A stretch of 64,000 nt of DNA from UBA9076 sp964418835 (GCA_964418835.1 CAYQNJ010000004.1:62001-126000); one strand, 5' to 3'. Counted from the first letter of the stretch, positions 25,150 to 34,833 are shown. Numbers and translations: made by a program. The notes: a model not told the origin generated them from the sequence alone.

Positions 25150-26787
25150 ATGAATAATCAACTTAAGTTTCAAGAACAATTAAAATCACAAATATTAAAA
25201 TTCGGTATAGTTTCAATGTTAGTATTACTTACAATCTTTTACATTGGTACATACCTTTTTAATTTGAATTATGATAATACAAGATTAAAAACCAATAATA
25301 ATTATTTAGAAGAAAGAATTAATTACTTATTTGAAACTGTAAATAATACAAATGAAGAACTTTTAAACTTAGAAGATATAACCCAAACTACAACTATCTA
25401 TAATTATTTATATAAAACTAATAGCACTTTAAATGTTAAATCTAATTTTTTAATATTTGATATTAATAAGAATACTATCTTTTCCAGTGACTTAGATATC
25501 GAAAAACATGGAAGTTTTAAACAATACATTAATATATTATTAAAGAATTTAGATGACAATCTAGATAATTATATTTCTGTAAAACCAATTAACTATGACA
25601 ACCAATTATTGATTGGCAGTAAATCAAATAATAGATATGCGATTACAATTATTTCAGAAACTGATTTAATTAACTTTTTAGATAGAACATCTTCATATGT
25701 AGTTATTGATAAGAAAAACCATGTGGTAGTGTCTAATAATTATAGATTTATAAACAATATATATAAATTTATCCCAAACAATAGTAATTTTATTGAAATA
25801 GATGATGCTTCATATCAATATCTTATAAAACCAATGACAAACAACTTAAGTGTAATAAGTTTTGTGTTAAAACAAACCGTTGTTGATATGAAACAAATAG
25901 GATTGGTTATTGTACTATTAGGGTTGTTTTTTACATTCTTATTAAATACCTTTTCTAATAAACTATCTAAAAATACAAGTAAATCTTTAGATAAACTTAT
26001 GGATCAAATAGAAGAAATAAAAAAAGAAAGATCTAAGTTTATTGGTGATATTAATACAAATGATGAATTTGAAGTATTATCTAAAGAAATAAATAACATG
26101 CTTAAAAATATTGATAATCTAAATAGTAGAAATACAGAATTATTAGACTTAAATAAACAGATAGAAATAAAGCAACTAGAATCTCAGTTTAACCCTCATT
26201 TTTTATATAACACCTTAGAAACTATTAGATATGTAATGTATGTAGATACTAAACTAGCAAGTGATTTAATACTAAAGCTAACAGGTATTTTAAGATACAG
26301 TATTTCTCCTACAGAAGATGAAGTTAAGTTATCTAAAGATATTATGTATATTGAAAACTATTTGGAAATATGTAAGGTAAGATTTCAAGAAAGGTTTAAT
26401 TATACTTTAAAGATAGATGATAACTGTAAAGATTTATTAATACCTAAGCTTATATTTCACCCAATAATAGAAAACAGTGTTAAACATAACTTTAAAAATA
26501 AAGCATCCTTATCTATTTGGGTAACATCAGAAATTATTGATAATAAACTTCATATTGAAGTAGAAGATAATGGTGATGGTATGAGTGAAATAGATTTGAA
26601 TATATTAAATACTATTATTAAAAATGAAGATAATAAAACAACTCATATAGGATTATATAATGTATATAGAAGATTAAAACTTAAGTATGGTAATGATTTT
26701 AAATTTGAAATATATAGTAAAAAAGATATAGGAACAAGGATTATTATAGTCATTCCTCTAAGTATTGGAGAATATGAAAATGTATAA
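25150..26787 (+). CDS. Sensor histidine kinase, YesM/LytS class
   Basis: A membrane sensor kinase of 545 residues. Residues about 16-38 and 254-272 are membrane spans flanking an extracellular sensing domain. A HAMP-like coiled-coil linker follows, then the His_kinase domain with His350 in FNPHFLYNTLE, and an ATPase domain with PIIENSVKHNF and a DNGDGMS glycine box. No clear ribosome site precedes the ATG, so translation may depend on coupling with feoB. Its end overlaps the response regulator by 8 bases. The ligand is unknown; neighbours suggest iron or the solute of the ABC importer. Confidence 0.9.
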   Translation: MNNQLKFQEQLKSQILKFGIVSMLVLLTIFYIGTYLFNLNYDNTRLKTNNNYLEERINYLFETVNNTNEELLNLEDITQTTTIYNYLYKTNSTLNVKSNFLIFDINKNTIFSSDLDIEKHGSFKQYINILLKNLDDNLDNYISVKPINYDNQLLIGSKSNNRYAITIISETDLINFLDRTSSYVVIDKKNHVVVSNNYRFINNIYKFIPNNSNFIEIDDASYQYLIKPMTNNLSVISFVLKQTVVDMKQIGLVIVLLGLFFTFLLNTFSNKLSKNTSKSLDKLMDQIEEIKKERSKFIGDINTNDEFEVLSKEINNMLKNIDNLNSRNTELLDLNKQIEIKQLESQFNPHFLYNTLETIRYVMYVDTKLASDLILKLTGILRYSISPTEDEVKLSKDIMYIENYLEICKVRFQERFNYTLKIDDNCKDLLIPKLIFHPIIENSVKHNFKNKASLSIWVTSEIIDNKLHIEVEDNGDGMSEIDLNILNTIIKNEDNKTTHIGLYNVYRRLKLKYGNDFKFEIYSKKDIGTRIIIVIPLSIGEYENV

Positions 26788-27550
26788 AATATTAATAGTT
26801 GAAGATGAAGCATTATTAAGAAAAGGTTTAATATTTTCTATGGATTTTAATTCACTTAATACAGTTGTGGTAGGTGAAGCAGAAAATGGATTAGAAGGTA
26901 TTAAACAAATAGAAAAACTAAATCCTGATATTGTAATAACTGATATTACAATGCCTTTTAAAAGTGGTTTGGAAATGATAGAAGAAACAAAAGAAAAATA
27001 TGGTTATAGTGCAATAATTCTATCTGGATTTAATGAATTTGAATACGCAAAAAAAGCTATTAATTTTGGTGTGAGTGAATATATATTAAAACCTGTAAAT
27101 CATGAAGAATTAAAGAATGCTATTTTAAAATCAATAAAAAGTATCGAAATGAAAAATCTTTATGATAGTGCAAATGAGAATAATAAAAAAATTACAGATA
27201 TTACATTAATAAGCAATAATACAAATCTATCTTTCTATGTAAAGTCAGTGATTGAAGTAATTGAAAATGAATATATGAATAAATTAGTTATGCAAGATAT
27301 AGTAGATAAATTAAAAGTATCTGCGACTTTGTTAAATACAAAGTTTAAAAGTGAAGTTGGTTTAACAATAAATGATTATTTAAATAGATATAGAATACAA
27401 ATAGCCATTAATTTATTAAAAGAAAATAAAATGCCTTTGTATCAAATAGCTGAAAATACTGGTTTTAGTGATTACAAGTATTTTAACAAGGTATTTAATA
27501 AATATATTGGATGTAGTCCTAGTGATTATATGAATATTGTTGGATTTTAG
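26780..27550 (+). CDS. Response regulator with AraC-type DNA-binding domain, YesN-like
   Basis: The protein has a receiver domain (about residues 1-120: acidic VEDEALL, phospho-acceptor Asp55 in VITDITMPFK, LSGFNEFEYAKKAI with the conserved switch region, KPVN) followed by a C-terminal pair of helix-turn-helix motifs (NTGFSDYKYFNKVFNKYIG, then CSPSDYM). The start at 26780 is preferred because GGAG (26767-26770) is 9 bases before it; ATG at 26774 is only 3 bases from it. It lacks the long middle domain of many YesN proteins. It probably controls the ABC operon that follows. Confidence 0.9.
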   Translation: MYKILIVEDEALLRKGLIFSMDFNSLNTVVVGEAENGLEGIKQIEKLNPDIVITDITMPFKSGLEMIEETKEKYGYSAIILSGFNEFEYAKKAINFGVSEYILKPVNHEELKNAILKSIKSIEMKNLYDSANENNKKITDITLISNNTNLSFYVKSVIEVIENEYMNKLVMQDIVDKLKVSATLLNTKFKSEVGLTINDYLNRYRIQIAINLLKENKMPLYQIAENTGFSDYKYFNKVFNKYIGCSPSDYMNIVGF

Positions 27551-27572
27551 ACAAAAATGTTGTTTTGTTAGA

Positions 27573-27601
27573 TATAATCAAAATTTTTGAAATATTATAA
27601 T
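27573..27601 (+). promoter_or_regulatory. Candidate promoter region of the ABC importer genes
   Basis: Two perfect TATAAT boxes (27573-27578 and 27596-27601) lie in the 77-base gap before the binding-protein gene. Neither has a good -35 box, which would suit activation by the adjacent AraC-type regulator. Confidence 0.4.
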
Positions 27602-27627
27602 TTAGTTAAGAAACAGGAGGAAAGTTA

Positions 27628-28659
27628 ATGAAAAAGTTTCTAAGTGTATTTTTAGTTTTAATTATGGTTTTATCAGGATGTTCAAATACTACAGATAATA
27701 CAGGAACATCTACTACAGAAGAAACAAAAAGTGACAAATTGGTTGTTTATTCTCCAAACTCAGAAGGATTAATGAATGCGGTAATTCCTTTATTTGAAGA
27801 AACATATGGTGTAACTGTTGAAGTTATTCAAGCAGGTACAGGAGAACTAGTAAAGAGAATCCAATCAGAAAAAGATGATCCATACGCGGATGTTTTATTT
27901 GGTGGTGCTCATTCACAATATATCGCTAATGCGGACTTGTGGGAACCATATGTATCACCAGCTGATTCAACATTACCAGAAGCTTACCAAAACAAATCTG
28001 GTTTCACTACTAGTTATGTACTAGATGGTTCATTATTAATCGTAAATAAAGATTTAGCAGCTGATATTAAAATTGAAAGCTATGAAGATTTATTAAATCC
28101 AGCATTAAAAGGAAAGATTGCAATGGGTGATCCAGCAACATCTTCAAGTGCTTTTGCACAACTAACAAATATCTTACTTGCAAAAGGTGGATATGAAAGC
28201 GATGAAGCTTGGGATTATGTAGGAAAATTAATTCAACAATTAGATGGTAAAGTAGCAAGTGGTTCAAGTAATGTTTATAAGAGTGTTGCGGATGGTGAAA
28301 TGGTAGTTGGTCTATCTTATGAAGATCCATGTGCTCAACTTGTAAAAGATGGTGCAAATGTACAATTAGTTTATCCAAGTGAAGGTGTAGTTTACTTACC
28401 AGCAACTTCAGGAATTATCAAAGGCGCTAAAAACATGGATAATGCGAAATTATTTATCGACTTTATTATTAGTAAAGAAGTACAAGATATATTTGGAATG
28501 GAATTAACTAATAGGCCAGTATTAGCTGATGCGACTACTGCAGACTATATGACACCAATTTCTGATATTAAAACAATTGATGAAGACAGAGATTTTGTAA
28601 ATTCAAATAAAGATGCTTTAGCTAAGAGATATACAGATTTATTCGCTTCATTACAATAA
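27628..28659 (+). CDS. ABC importer solute-binding lipoprotein, Fe3+/FbpA-AfuA type
   Basis: A 343-residue lipoprotein: signal peptide with lipobox VLSGC (lipidated Cys about residue 19), then a cluster-D type binding fold beginning LVVYSPNSEGLM with FEETYGVTVEVIQAGTGELV and GGAHSQY. This family binds ferric iron, but close relatives (AfuA-type) bind sugar phosphates and others 2-aminoethylphosphonate, so the ligand is open. The ATPase gene follows after 10 bases and the permease after it; upstream is a sensor-regulator pair. AGGAGG precedes the start. Confidence 0.88.
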   Translation: MKKFLSVFLVLIMVLSGCSNTTDNTGTSTTEETKSDKLVVYSPNSEGLMNAVIPLFEETYGVTVEVIQAGTGELVKRIQSEKDDPYADVLFGGAHSQYIANADLWEPYVSPADSTLPEAYQNKSGFTTSYVLDGSLLIVNKDLAADIKIESYEDLLNPALKGKIAMGDPATSSSAFAQLTNILLAKGGYESDEAWDYVGKLIQQLDGKVASGSSNVYKSVADGEMVVGLSYEDPCAQLVKDGANVQLVYPSEGVVYLPATSGIIKGAKNMDNAKLFIDFIISKEVQDIFGMELTNRPVLADATTADYMTPISDIKTIDEDRDFVNSNKDALAKRYTDLFASLQ

Positions 28660-28669
28660 GGGGAAAATT

Positions 28670-29752
28670 ATGAGTGTAAAAATAAAAATAGATAATGCAC
28701 TTAAAAAATATGGGGATAATGTAGTTATTTCTAATCTGGACCTAGAAATCAATAAGGGTGAATTTTTCACCCTTCTTGGTCCATCTGGATGTGGAAAGAC
28801 TACATTATTAAGAATGATTGCAGGATTTAATAGTATTGAGGGTGGAGACTTCTATTTTAATGAAAAAAGAATAAATGATATGGATCCTGGAGTTAGAAAT
28901 ATTGGTATGGTATTCCAAAACTATGCAATATTCCCTCATTTAAGTGTAAAAGACAACGTTGCTTTTGGTTTAACAAATAGAAAAATTGAAAAAGATGAAA
29001 TAGCTTCTAGAACAGATGAATTTTTAAAGTTAATGCAAATTGATGAATTTAAAGATAGAATGCCAGATAGATTATCTGGAGGACAACAACAAAGGGTTGC
29101 TTTAGCAAGAGCTTTAGTTATTAAACCAGATGTATTATTAATGGATGAACCTTTAAGTAACCTAGATGCAAAACTAAGAATTGAAATGAGAAGTGTTATA
29201 AAAGATATCCAACATAAAGTAGGTATTACTTCTGTTTATGTAACACATGACCAAGAAGAGGCTATGGCAATTTCTGATAGAATTGCGGTTATGAATAAAG
29301 GTGTTATTCAACAAATTGGTTCACCAAAAGAACTATATCAAAGACCTGAAAACTTATTTGTGGCAACATTTATTGGATATACAAATGTAATAGACACAAA
29401 TCTAGTTAAAGAAAATAATGTTTATTATATTATGTTTGGTGATGTGAAAATAGAAGTTGATAATATACCAAGTGAAGTTATAAATCAAAAAGTAAAAGCT
29501 TCAATAAGACCTGAAGAGTTTTATTTGGATGATAATGGATTAATTGAAGGAAAGATTATTAGTAGTGTTTTCTTAGGGTTAAATACTCATTACACAGTTA
29601 AAATTAATGGTTTAGAAGATACGGTAGAACTAGTACAAGAATCTTCAATAGATAATATAATCCCTGCAGATACAATAGTTAAATTAAGTATTAAGAAAGA
29701 AAAAATTAATATCTTTGTTGAAGATGGTTCTAAGAGTCTTACTAAGGATTAA
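28670..29752 (+). CDS. ABC importer ATPase, FbpC/PotA-like
   Basis: A 360-residue ATP-binding subunit. Walker A is GPSGCGKTT (about residues 38-46), the Q loop reads FQNYAIFPH, the signature is LSGGQQQR, Walker B ends in LLMDEPLSNLDA, and the switch His lies in VTHDQEEA. A C-terminal TOBE domain (about residues 240-350) typical of iron, spermidine and sugar-phosphate importers follows. The permease starts 2 bases after its stop. Ribosome site GGGGA. Confidence 0.95.
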   Translation: MSVKIKIDNALKKYGDNVVISNLDLEINKGEFFTLLGPSGCGKTTLLRMIAGFNSIEGGDFYFNEKRINDMDPGVRNIGMVFQNYAIFPHLSVKDNVAFGLTNRKIEKDEIASRTDEFLKLMQIDEFKDRMPDRLSGGQQQRVALARALVIKPDVLLMDEPLSNLDAKLRIEMRSVIKDIQHKVGITSVYVTHDQEEAMAISDRIAVMNKGVIQQIGSPKELYQRPENLFVATFIGYTNVIDTNLVKENNVYYIMFGDVKIEVDNIPSEVINQKVKASIRPEEFYLDDNGLIEGKIISSVFLGLNTHYTVKINGLEDTVELVQESSIDNIIPADTIVKLSIKKEKINIFVEDGSKSLTKD

Positions 29753-29754
29753 TA

Positions 29755-31407
29755 ATGAAAAATAATAATAAATTTAAATTAGATATCTGGGGTATTATAA
29801 CTTTATTAGCTGTTGTTGGATATTTATTATTCTTAATATTCCCTCTAGCAATGGTTTTATATCAAGCGGTAATAGATAAAACTACAGGAAGTTTAACATT
29901 ATCTTATTTTGCAAAGTTCTTTAGTGAAAAGTATTATATTTCTACCTTATATAATTCATTTAAGGTTGGTATATTAACTACATTATTATCAATTGCAATA
30001 GGAACACCTTTAGCTTATTTCTTTACAATGTATAAGATAAAAGGAAAAAAATTATTACAAATATTAATTATTATTGCGTCTATGTCAGCACCATTTATTG
30101 GGGCATACTCATGGATATTACTATTAGGTAGAAATGGTGTAATTACTAATTTCTTTAAAGGAATGGGGGTTGCATTACCAAACATATATGGATTTATGGG
30201 TATATTACTAGTATTAACTTGTCAGTTATTCCCATTAATATTCTTATATGTAAATGGAGCTTTAAAGAATGTGGATAATTCATTAATTGAAGCTAGTCAA
30301 TCAATGAATGTTCAAGGTATTAAGTTGTTCTTTAGAGTAATTGTTCCACTTATTATGCCTACAGTTTTAGCAGGAGGCTTACTGGTGTTTATGAGAGCTA
30401 TCTCAGACTTTGGTACTCCTATGTTAATTGGTGAAGGTTATAGAACATTCCCAGTATTAATTTTTAGTCAGTTTATGAGTGAAGTTAGTGGGGATGATGG
30501 ATTTGCGTCAGCTATTGCAATAGTTGCGATTATTGTTACTGGTGTAATATTTCTTATTCAAAAATTTGCATCAAACAAGTTTTCTTTTACAATGAATGCT
30601 TTACATCCAATTGAAGAAAAACAACTATCAGGCACAAAGAATGTATTAGTTCATTTATTTTCATACTTTGTAGTTGGTATTTCTATACTTCCTCAATTCT
30701 ATGTAATTTATACATCATTTAAGAATACAAAAGGATTACTATTTGTGGATGGATATTCATTAAATAGTTATACACAGGCAATTTCTAGAATGTCTAATAC
30801 AATAGTTAATACATTCTTAATTCCAGGAGTTTCATTAGTGTTTATAGTTTTAATTGCAGTATTAGTAGCTTATTTAGTTGTAAGAAGAAAAAACACTCTT
30901 ACAAATTCAGTGGATGTGTTATCTATGGTTCCTTATATTATTCCAGGATCTGTTATGGGTATTGCATTTAAGATAGCATTTAATTCTAATACTATTGCAA
31001 TAGGTGGTTTTGCCTTAATGATTATTGCATTAGTTCTAAGACGTATTCCTTATACAATTAGATCTAGTGTTGCAATATTACAACAAATTCCAATGTCTAT
31101 AGAAGAAGCGAGTATATCTCTTGGATCTTCAAAGATGAAAACATTCTTTAGAATTACAATGCCTATGATGGCTAGTGGTATTATTTCTGGGGCTATACTT
31201 AGCTGGGTAACTTTAATTAGTGAATTGTCTACAGCGATAATACTTTATACAGGTAAAACAAGAACGCTAACAGTTGCGATATATACCGAAGTATTAAGAG
31301 GTAACTATGGTATTGCGGCAGCACTTAGTACAATACTTACAGTAATGACAGTTATATCATTATTGATATTTATGAAAGTTTCTAAAGGAGATGGATTAAG
31401 CTTATAA
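29755..31407 (+). CDS. ABC importer permease, fused two-domain FbpB type
   Basis: A 550-residue inner-membrane protein with about 12 hydrophobic segments, composed of two tandem permease domains. Each has an EAA-loop-like stretch: IEASQSMNVQGIKLFFRVIVP in the first half and IEEASISLGSSKMKTFFRITMP in the second. This fused form is standard for FbpB/AfuB importers. It forms the channel with the preceding ATPase and binding lipoprotein, and is the last gene before a terminator. Confidence 0.93.
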   Translation: MKNNNKFKLDIWGIITLLAVVGYLLFLIFPLAMVLYQAVIDKTTGSLTLSYFAKFFSEKYYISTLYNSFKVGILTTLLSIAIGTPLAYFFTMYKIKGKKLLQILIIIASMSAPFIGAYSWILLLGRNGVITNFFKGMGVALPNIYGFMGILLVLTCQLFPLIFLYVNGALKNVDNSLIEASQSMNVQGIKLFFRVIVPLIMPTVLAGGLLVFMRAISDFGTPMLIGEGYRTFPVLIFSQFMSEVSGDDGFASAIAIVAIIVTGVIFLIQKFASNKFSFTMNALHPIEEKQLSGTKNVLVHLFSYFVVGISILPQFYVIYTSFKNTKGLLFVDGYSLNSYTQAISRMSNTIVNTFLIPGVSLVFIVLIAVLVAYLVVRRKNTLTNSVDVLSMVPYIIPGSVMGIAFKIAFNSNTIAIGGFALMIIALVLRRIPYTIRSSVAILQQIPMSIEEASISLGSSKMKTFFRITMPMMASGIISGAILSWVTLISELSTAIILYTGKTRTLTVAIYTEVLRGNYGIAAALSTILTVMTVISLLIFMKVSKGDGLSL

Positions 31408-31431
31408 AATGAGATGAAAATCTCATTTTTT
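31406..31431 (+). terminator. Terminator after the ABC operon
   Basis: AAAATGAGAT (31406-31415) and ATCTCATTTT (31420-31429) form a perfect stem with a GAAA loop and T tail. Confidence 0.88.
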
Positions 31432-31468
31432 AGTTTTTATATGATTAAAATTTTAAATTAAAAGTGCA

Positions 31469-31477
31469 TGTTATAAT
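31469..31477 (+). promoter_or_regulatory. Extended -10 promoter of the HAD gene
   Basis: TGTTATAAT (31469-31477) lies 21 bases before the ATG; no clear -35. Confidence 0.5.
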
Positions 31478-31498
31478 TATTAGTGTGGAGGAAAAATA

Positions 31499-32164
31499 AT
31501 GATAAAAGCAATATTATTTGATTATGATGGAACTCTTTCTAATAGAATAGAATCAGCATATAAAAAATACCAAGTAGACTGCAGGTTATTATTTTCAAAT
31601 CTTGACCCTAATGGTATAGAACTGGAAGCGATAGTACAAAGATGTATGACTTGGGATGAATTTGGAACAATAAATAAAAAACATATTTATGAACAATTAA
31701 ATAAAGCGTACAACTTAAATATCAATGTGGATGAATGGGTAGATAATTGGTATAAAACATTTCATAAGTATCAAGTCCTACAAAGAGACTGTAAAGAAAT
31801 TTTACAAAAATTAAGTAAGAAATATAGGTTAGGATGTATTACAAATGGTAATTCATTTACACAACATATTAAGTTAGACGAAACAGGATTAAAAGATTAT
31901 TTTGAAGTAGTATTAGTATCTGGAGATTATGGTATACATAAACCTGATAAAGAAATATTTTTAATGGCATCAGATAAGTTAGGAATTAAACCAGAAGAAA
32001 TAGCTTTTATTGGAGATACATTTGCGACAGATATATTAGGAGCTCATAGAGCAGGCATGCATCCAATATGGTTCTTCAATGACCCTTTAAGATATAGTGA
32101 TACAAATGTTACAAGGATATATTCATTCTATGAATTATTAGAAACATTTGGGGTAGAAGAGTAA
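31499..32164 (+). CDS. HAD-family hydrolase, YjjG/phosphoglycolate phosphatase-like
   Basis: A 221-residue HAD-superfamily phosphatase. Motif I is FDYDGTLS (residues 7-14, nucleophile Asp8), motif II ITNGNSF, motif III Lys in HKPDKEIF, and motif IV GDTFATDILGA. A helical cap between motifs I and II (about residues 18-95) marks subclass I. Likely substrates are small phosphorylated sugars or nucleotides; not decidable. It has its own promoter and terminator; GGAGGA precedes the start. Confidence 0.88.
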   Translation: MIKAILFDYDGTLSNRIESAYKKYQVDCRLLFSNLDPNGIELEAIVQRCMTWDEFGTINKKHIYEQLNKAYNLNINVDEWVDNWYKTFHKYQVLQRDCKEILQKLSKKYRLGCITNGNSFTQHIKLDETGLKDYFEVVLVSGDYGIHKPDKEIFLMASDKLGIKPEEIAFIGDTFATDILGAHRAGMHPIWFFNDPLRYSDTNVTRIYSFYELLETFGVEE

Positions 32165-32166
32165 AG

Positions 32167-32197
32167 AAAAAGTATATCTAGCGATATACTTTTTTTA
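32167..32197. terminator. Bidirectional terminator between the HAD and M20 genes
   Basis: AAAAAGTATATC (32167-32178) and GATATACTTTTT (32183-32194) form a perfect stem with a TAGC loop and T runs on both strands, serving the two convergent genes. Confidence 0.9.
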
Positions 32198-33370
32198 CAT
32201 TAAGTTCATGTATTTAAGTGTTACAGCACCCATAGCCTTAGCAGCCATCATCATTGAATCTTCTCTTATATCAAATTTAGGGTGGTGATGTGGATAAGAA
32301 CCACCTTCCTTACTAGCTCCTATATAGAAGAATGAAGCAGGTAAGACTCTAGTATAATAAGCAAAGTCTTCTGATGGTGGAAGTGGTCCACAATCAACTA
32401 TAGCATCAGCAATATTAGCTTGTGTTACAGCATCTACTACTAATTGAGTCATTTCATCATCATTCATTAGTACTGGGTAATCATTTTTATAATCAACATC
32501 AATACCACAACCAAATGCACTACCAATACCTTTAGCAATCATATTTACATTATCTTCAATGATTTTCTTATCTTCATCATACATACATCTAACATCACCA
32601 ATAAGCTCTACACTATCTTTAATGATATTGAATGTACCTTCTCCACCAAAAGAACCAATTGTTACTACACCTGGATGGAATGGATTAAGTCTTCTACTTA
32701 CAATTGTTTGTAAAGCACTTACCATATAACTTGCACAAACAATTGAATCATTTGCTTCATGAGGTGAAGAACCATGACCTCCTTTACCTTGAATTTTTAT
32801 ATTAAACTTAGCTCTTGCTTGTTGAGTAGCACCTTTGTGATAATAAATCTTTCCATAATCCATTTGACTCATAACATGGCAACCAAATATATTATCAACA
32901 CCATCAAGAACACCATCTTTAATCATTAATGATGATCCTCCAGGAGGAACTTCTTCTCCAGGTTGGTGAATAATTACTACTTTACCAACTAATTTATCTT
33001 TAATATCAATTAAACAATCTGCAAGAGTCATTAAGTATGCAGTATGAGCATCATGTCCACACGCATGCATAATACCTTTATTAACACTTGAACATTCTAG
33101 TCCAGTATCTTCTTGTATAGGTAATGCATCAAAGTCAGCTCTAAGCGCAATTGTTTTTCCAGGTTTACCTGAATCAATAATTACTTTGATTCCATTTCCT
33201 CCAACTCCTGTAATTACTTCAACATCTTTACCTTCATAAAACTTGGCTATAAATTTACTGGTTTCAGTTTCTTGAAATGATAATTCCGGATGTTGATGTA
33301 AGTAATGCCTTTTACTATACATTTCATCTTTTTTAGCTTCTAGCATTTTATATAATTCATCTAATAACAT
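32195..33370 (-). CDS. M20-family amidohydrolase (hippurate/IAA-amino-acid hydrolase type)
   Basis: A 391-residue zinc peptidase. HQHPELSFQETETSKF opens the catalytic domain; MHACGHDAH provides the metal Cys/His pair; PGEEVPPGGS supplies the catalytic Glu pair; GCHVM and PHHHPKFDI supply further ligands. The KGKGGHGSSPHE region starts the dimerisation domain. The group includes N-acetyl-diaminopimelate deacetylase and N-acyl amino acid hydrolases; the Ddh at 6576 makes a DAP-related function less necessary, so specificity is open. AGAAGG precedes the ATG on this strand. Confidence 0.9.
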   Translation of the reverse strand: MLLDELYKMLEAKKDEMYSKRHYLHQHPELSFQETETSKFIAKFYEGKDVEVITGVGGNGIKVIIDSGKPGKTIALRADFDALPIQEDTGLECSSVNKGIMHACGHDAHTAYLMTLADCLIDIKDKLVGKVVIIHQPGEEVPPGGSSLMIKDGVLDGVDNIFGCHVMSQMDYGKIYYHKGATQQARAKFNIKIQGKGGHGSSPHEANDSIVCASYMVSALQTIVSRRLNPFHPGVVTIGSFGGEGTFNIIKDSVELIGDVRCMYDEDKKIIEDNVNMIAKGIGSAFGCGIDVDYKNDYPVLMNDDEMTQLVVDAVTQANIADAIVDCGPLPPSEDFAYYTRVLPASFFYIGASKEGGSYPHHHPKFDIREDSMMMAAKAMGAVTLKYMNLM

Positions 33371-33435
33371 TATAAAACCTTCTTTCTACAATTAAATCTT
33401 AGTCCTTTAAATTTGATATTTCAATAATTGAGAAT

Positions 33436-33468
33436 TAAAAAGATTTACTATAATGAGTAAATCTTTTA
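33436..33468 (-). terminator. Terminator of the minus-strand hydrolase
   Basis: AAAAGATTTACT (33438-33449) pairs perfectly with AGTAAATCTTTT (33456-33467). The stem begins in the hydrolase stop codon and on the minus strand ends in a T run. Confidence 0.82.
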
Positions 33469-34140
33469 TTTTAGATATTCATTTTCAATAAAGCTAATAA
33501 TATTGCTTATAGCTATAGGACCTGCTATTTTATCATCTAATACTCTATGTTGACCATTACTAATTGATAATAAAGCTTTATTGTTTATAGGTATCTTTTT
33601 AAAATTCTTAATACTTGAAGATAATGGTATGGTTTCATCTTTTTCACAATGAATGATTAACGTAGGAACTCTTATATTACTTATAGAATTTTTACAGTTA
33701 TTAATTACATCCATAAAGGTAGATGTAAAGCCAACCGGCATCCTTGATTTAACAATTTCACCCTTAACAAATGGTTTGGGCATATGATCAATAATAGTGT
33801 TTATGTTTAAGTATTCAAAAGCTGGAGAAAGTAGAACTAATTTTTTTACTTTGTAAGAATTAGCAAGATAACTAGCTATAACTCCACCCATAGAAAAACC
33901 TATTAAAATAATATTACTATCATGAGCAACTTCAGTAATTAAACTTTTAGCCTTAGATATCCATGAAGCCCAATCAGTATCACTTGGATCTTCTAAATCA
34001 TATAGTTGAACAGATTTAAAAGTGTAACCTTTTTTTTCAACAGCAATTCTTAGTTTTTCAAACTCATCTACACCTCTAACACCAAAACCATGTATAGCAA
34101 CAATAGTTGGTTTATTAGATTTTTTATTAAAAAATAACAT
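33466..34140 (-). CDS. Alpha/beta hydrolase, 224 aa
   Basis: A soluble alpha/beta hydrolase. HGFGVRG (residues 17-23) is the oxyanion region, the nucleophile elbow is GFSMGG with Ser83, the acid Asp lies in HCEKDETIP and the His in SNGQHRVLDD. It is a third hydrolase of this fold in the window, not closely similar to the other two by eye. Possible esterase or lysophospholipase; substrate unknown. A terminator separates it from the amidohydrolase gene downstream. Confidence 0.85.
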   Translation of the reverse strand: MLFFNKKSNKPTIVAIHGFGVRGVDEFEKLRIAVEKKGYTFKSVQLYDLEDPSDTDWASWISKAKSLITEVAHDSNIILIGFSMGGVIASYLANSYKVKKLVLLSPAFEYLNINTIIDHMPKPFVKGEIVKSRMPVGFTSTFMDVINNCKNSISNIRVPTLIIHCEKDETIPLSSSIKNFKKIPINNKALLSISNGQHRVLDDKIAGPIAISNIISFIENEYLK

Positions 34141-34224
34141 TTATATCACCTAATAATTAGTATAACAAAAAGTATAAATACATGAAATAAATAATGATGT
34201 TACAATAATACAAAGGAATATAAT

Positions 34225-34830
34225 ATGGTACTCAAAAACAAGTTAGATTTTGAAGATTATCAAGAATTACATAAAACTGAAGAAAGATTAACAAAACTTA
34301 AAGCAATCAAATTATTTGAGAGTAATCTTTTAGATACTTTTGAAGTGGGAACTTTTAAAGGTTTATCTAGTATCCATGAATATTTATTTGAAGAAATATA
34401 TGATTTTGCAGGTGAAATAAGAACAGTAAATTTAATAAAAGGAAATTTTAGATTTGCGCCAGTAATATACTTACACTCTGCATTAAATGATATAGATAAA
34501 CTACCTCAATCTACATTTGAAGAAATAATTGAGAAGTATGTAGAAATGAATATAGCTCATCCATTTAGAGAAGGTAATGGAAGAAGTATGAGAATATGGT
34601 TAGATCAAATATTAATTAAAGAATTAAATAATGTAGTAGATTGGAGTAAGGTAGATAAAAACGATTATTTACTTGCGATGGAAAGAAGCCCAATTAAAGA
34701 TATAGAAATAAAACATCTATTAAAAAAAGCCTTAACAACAAAAGTAAAAGATAGAGATTTATTTATGAATGGAATAGATGCAAGTTATAGCTATGAAGGT
34801 TATGACGAATATAAAGCTAAGGAACTATAA
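34225..34830 (+). CDS. Fic-family AMPylase with C-terminal autoinhibitory motif
   Basis: A 201-residue single-domain Fic protein. The catalytic loop is HPFREGNGRSMR, His112 to Arg123, fully matching the HxFx(D/E)GNGRxxR consensus, so AMP transfer from ATP onto a protein hydroxyl is expected. Near the C-terminus SYSYEG (Ser187, Glu191, Gly192) matches the inhibitory (S/T)xxxE(G/N) motif of class III Fic proteins, which block their own ATP site. No separate antitoxin gene is adjacent, as expected for class III. Start follows AAAGGA; targets unknown. Confidence 0.9.
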   Translation: MVLKNKLDFEDYQELHKTEERLTKLKAIKLFESNLLDTFEVGTFKGLSSIHEYLFEEIYDFAGEIRTVNLIKGNFRFAPVIYLHSALNDIDKLPQSTFEEIIEKYVEMNIAHPFREGNGRSMRIWLDQILIKELNNVVDWSKVDKNDYLLAMERSPIKDIEIKHLLKKALTTKVKDRDLFMNGIDASYSYEGYDEYKAKEL

Positions 34831-34833
34831 AAC

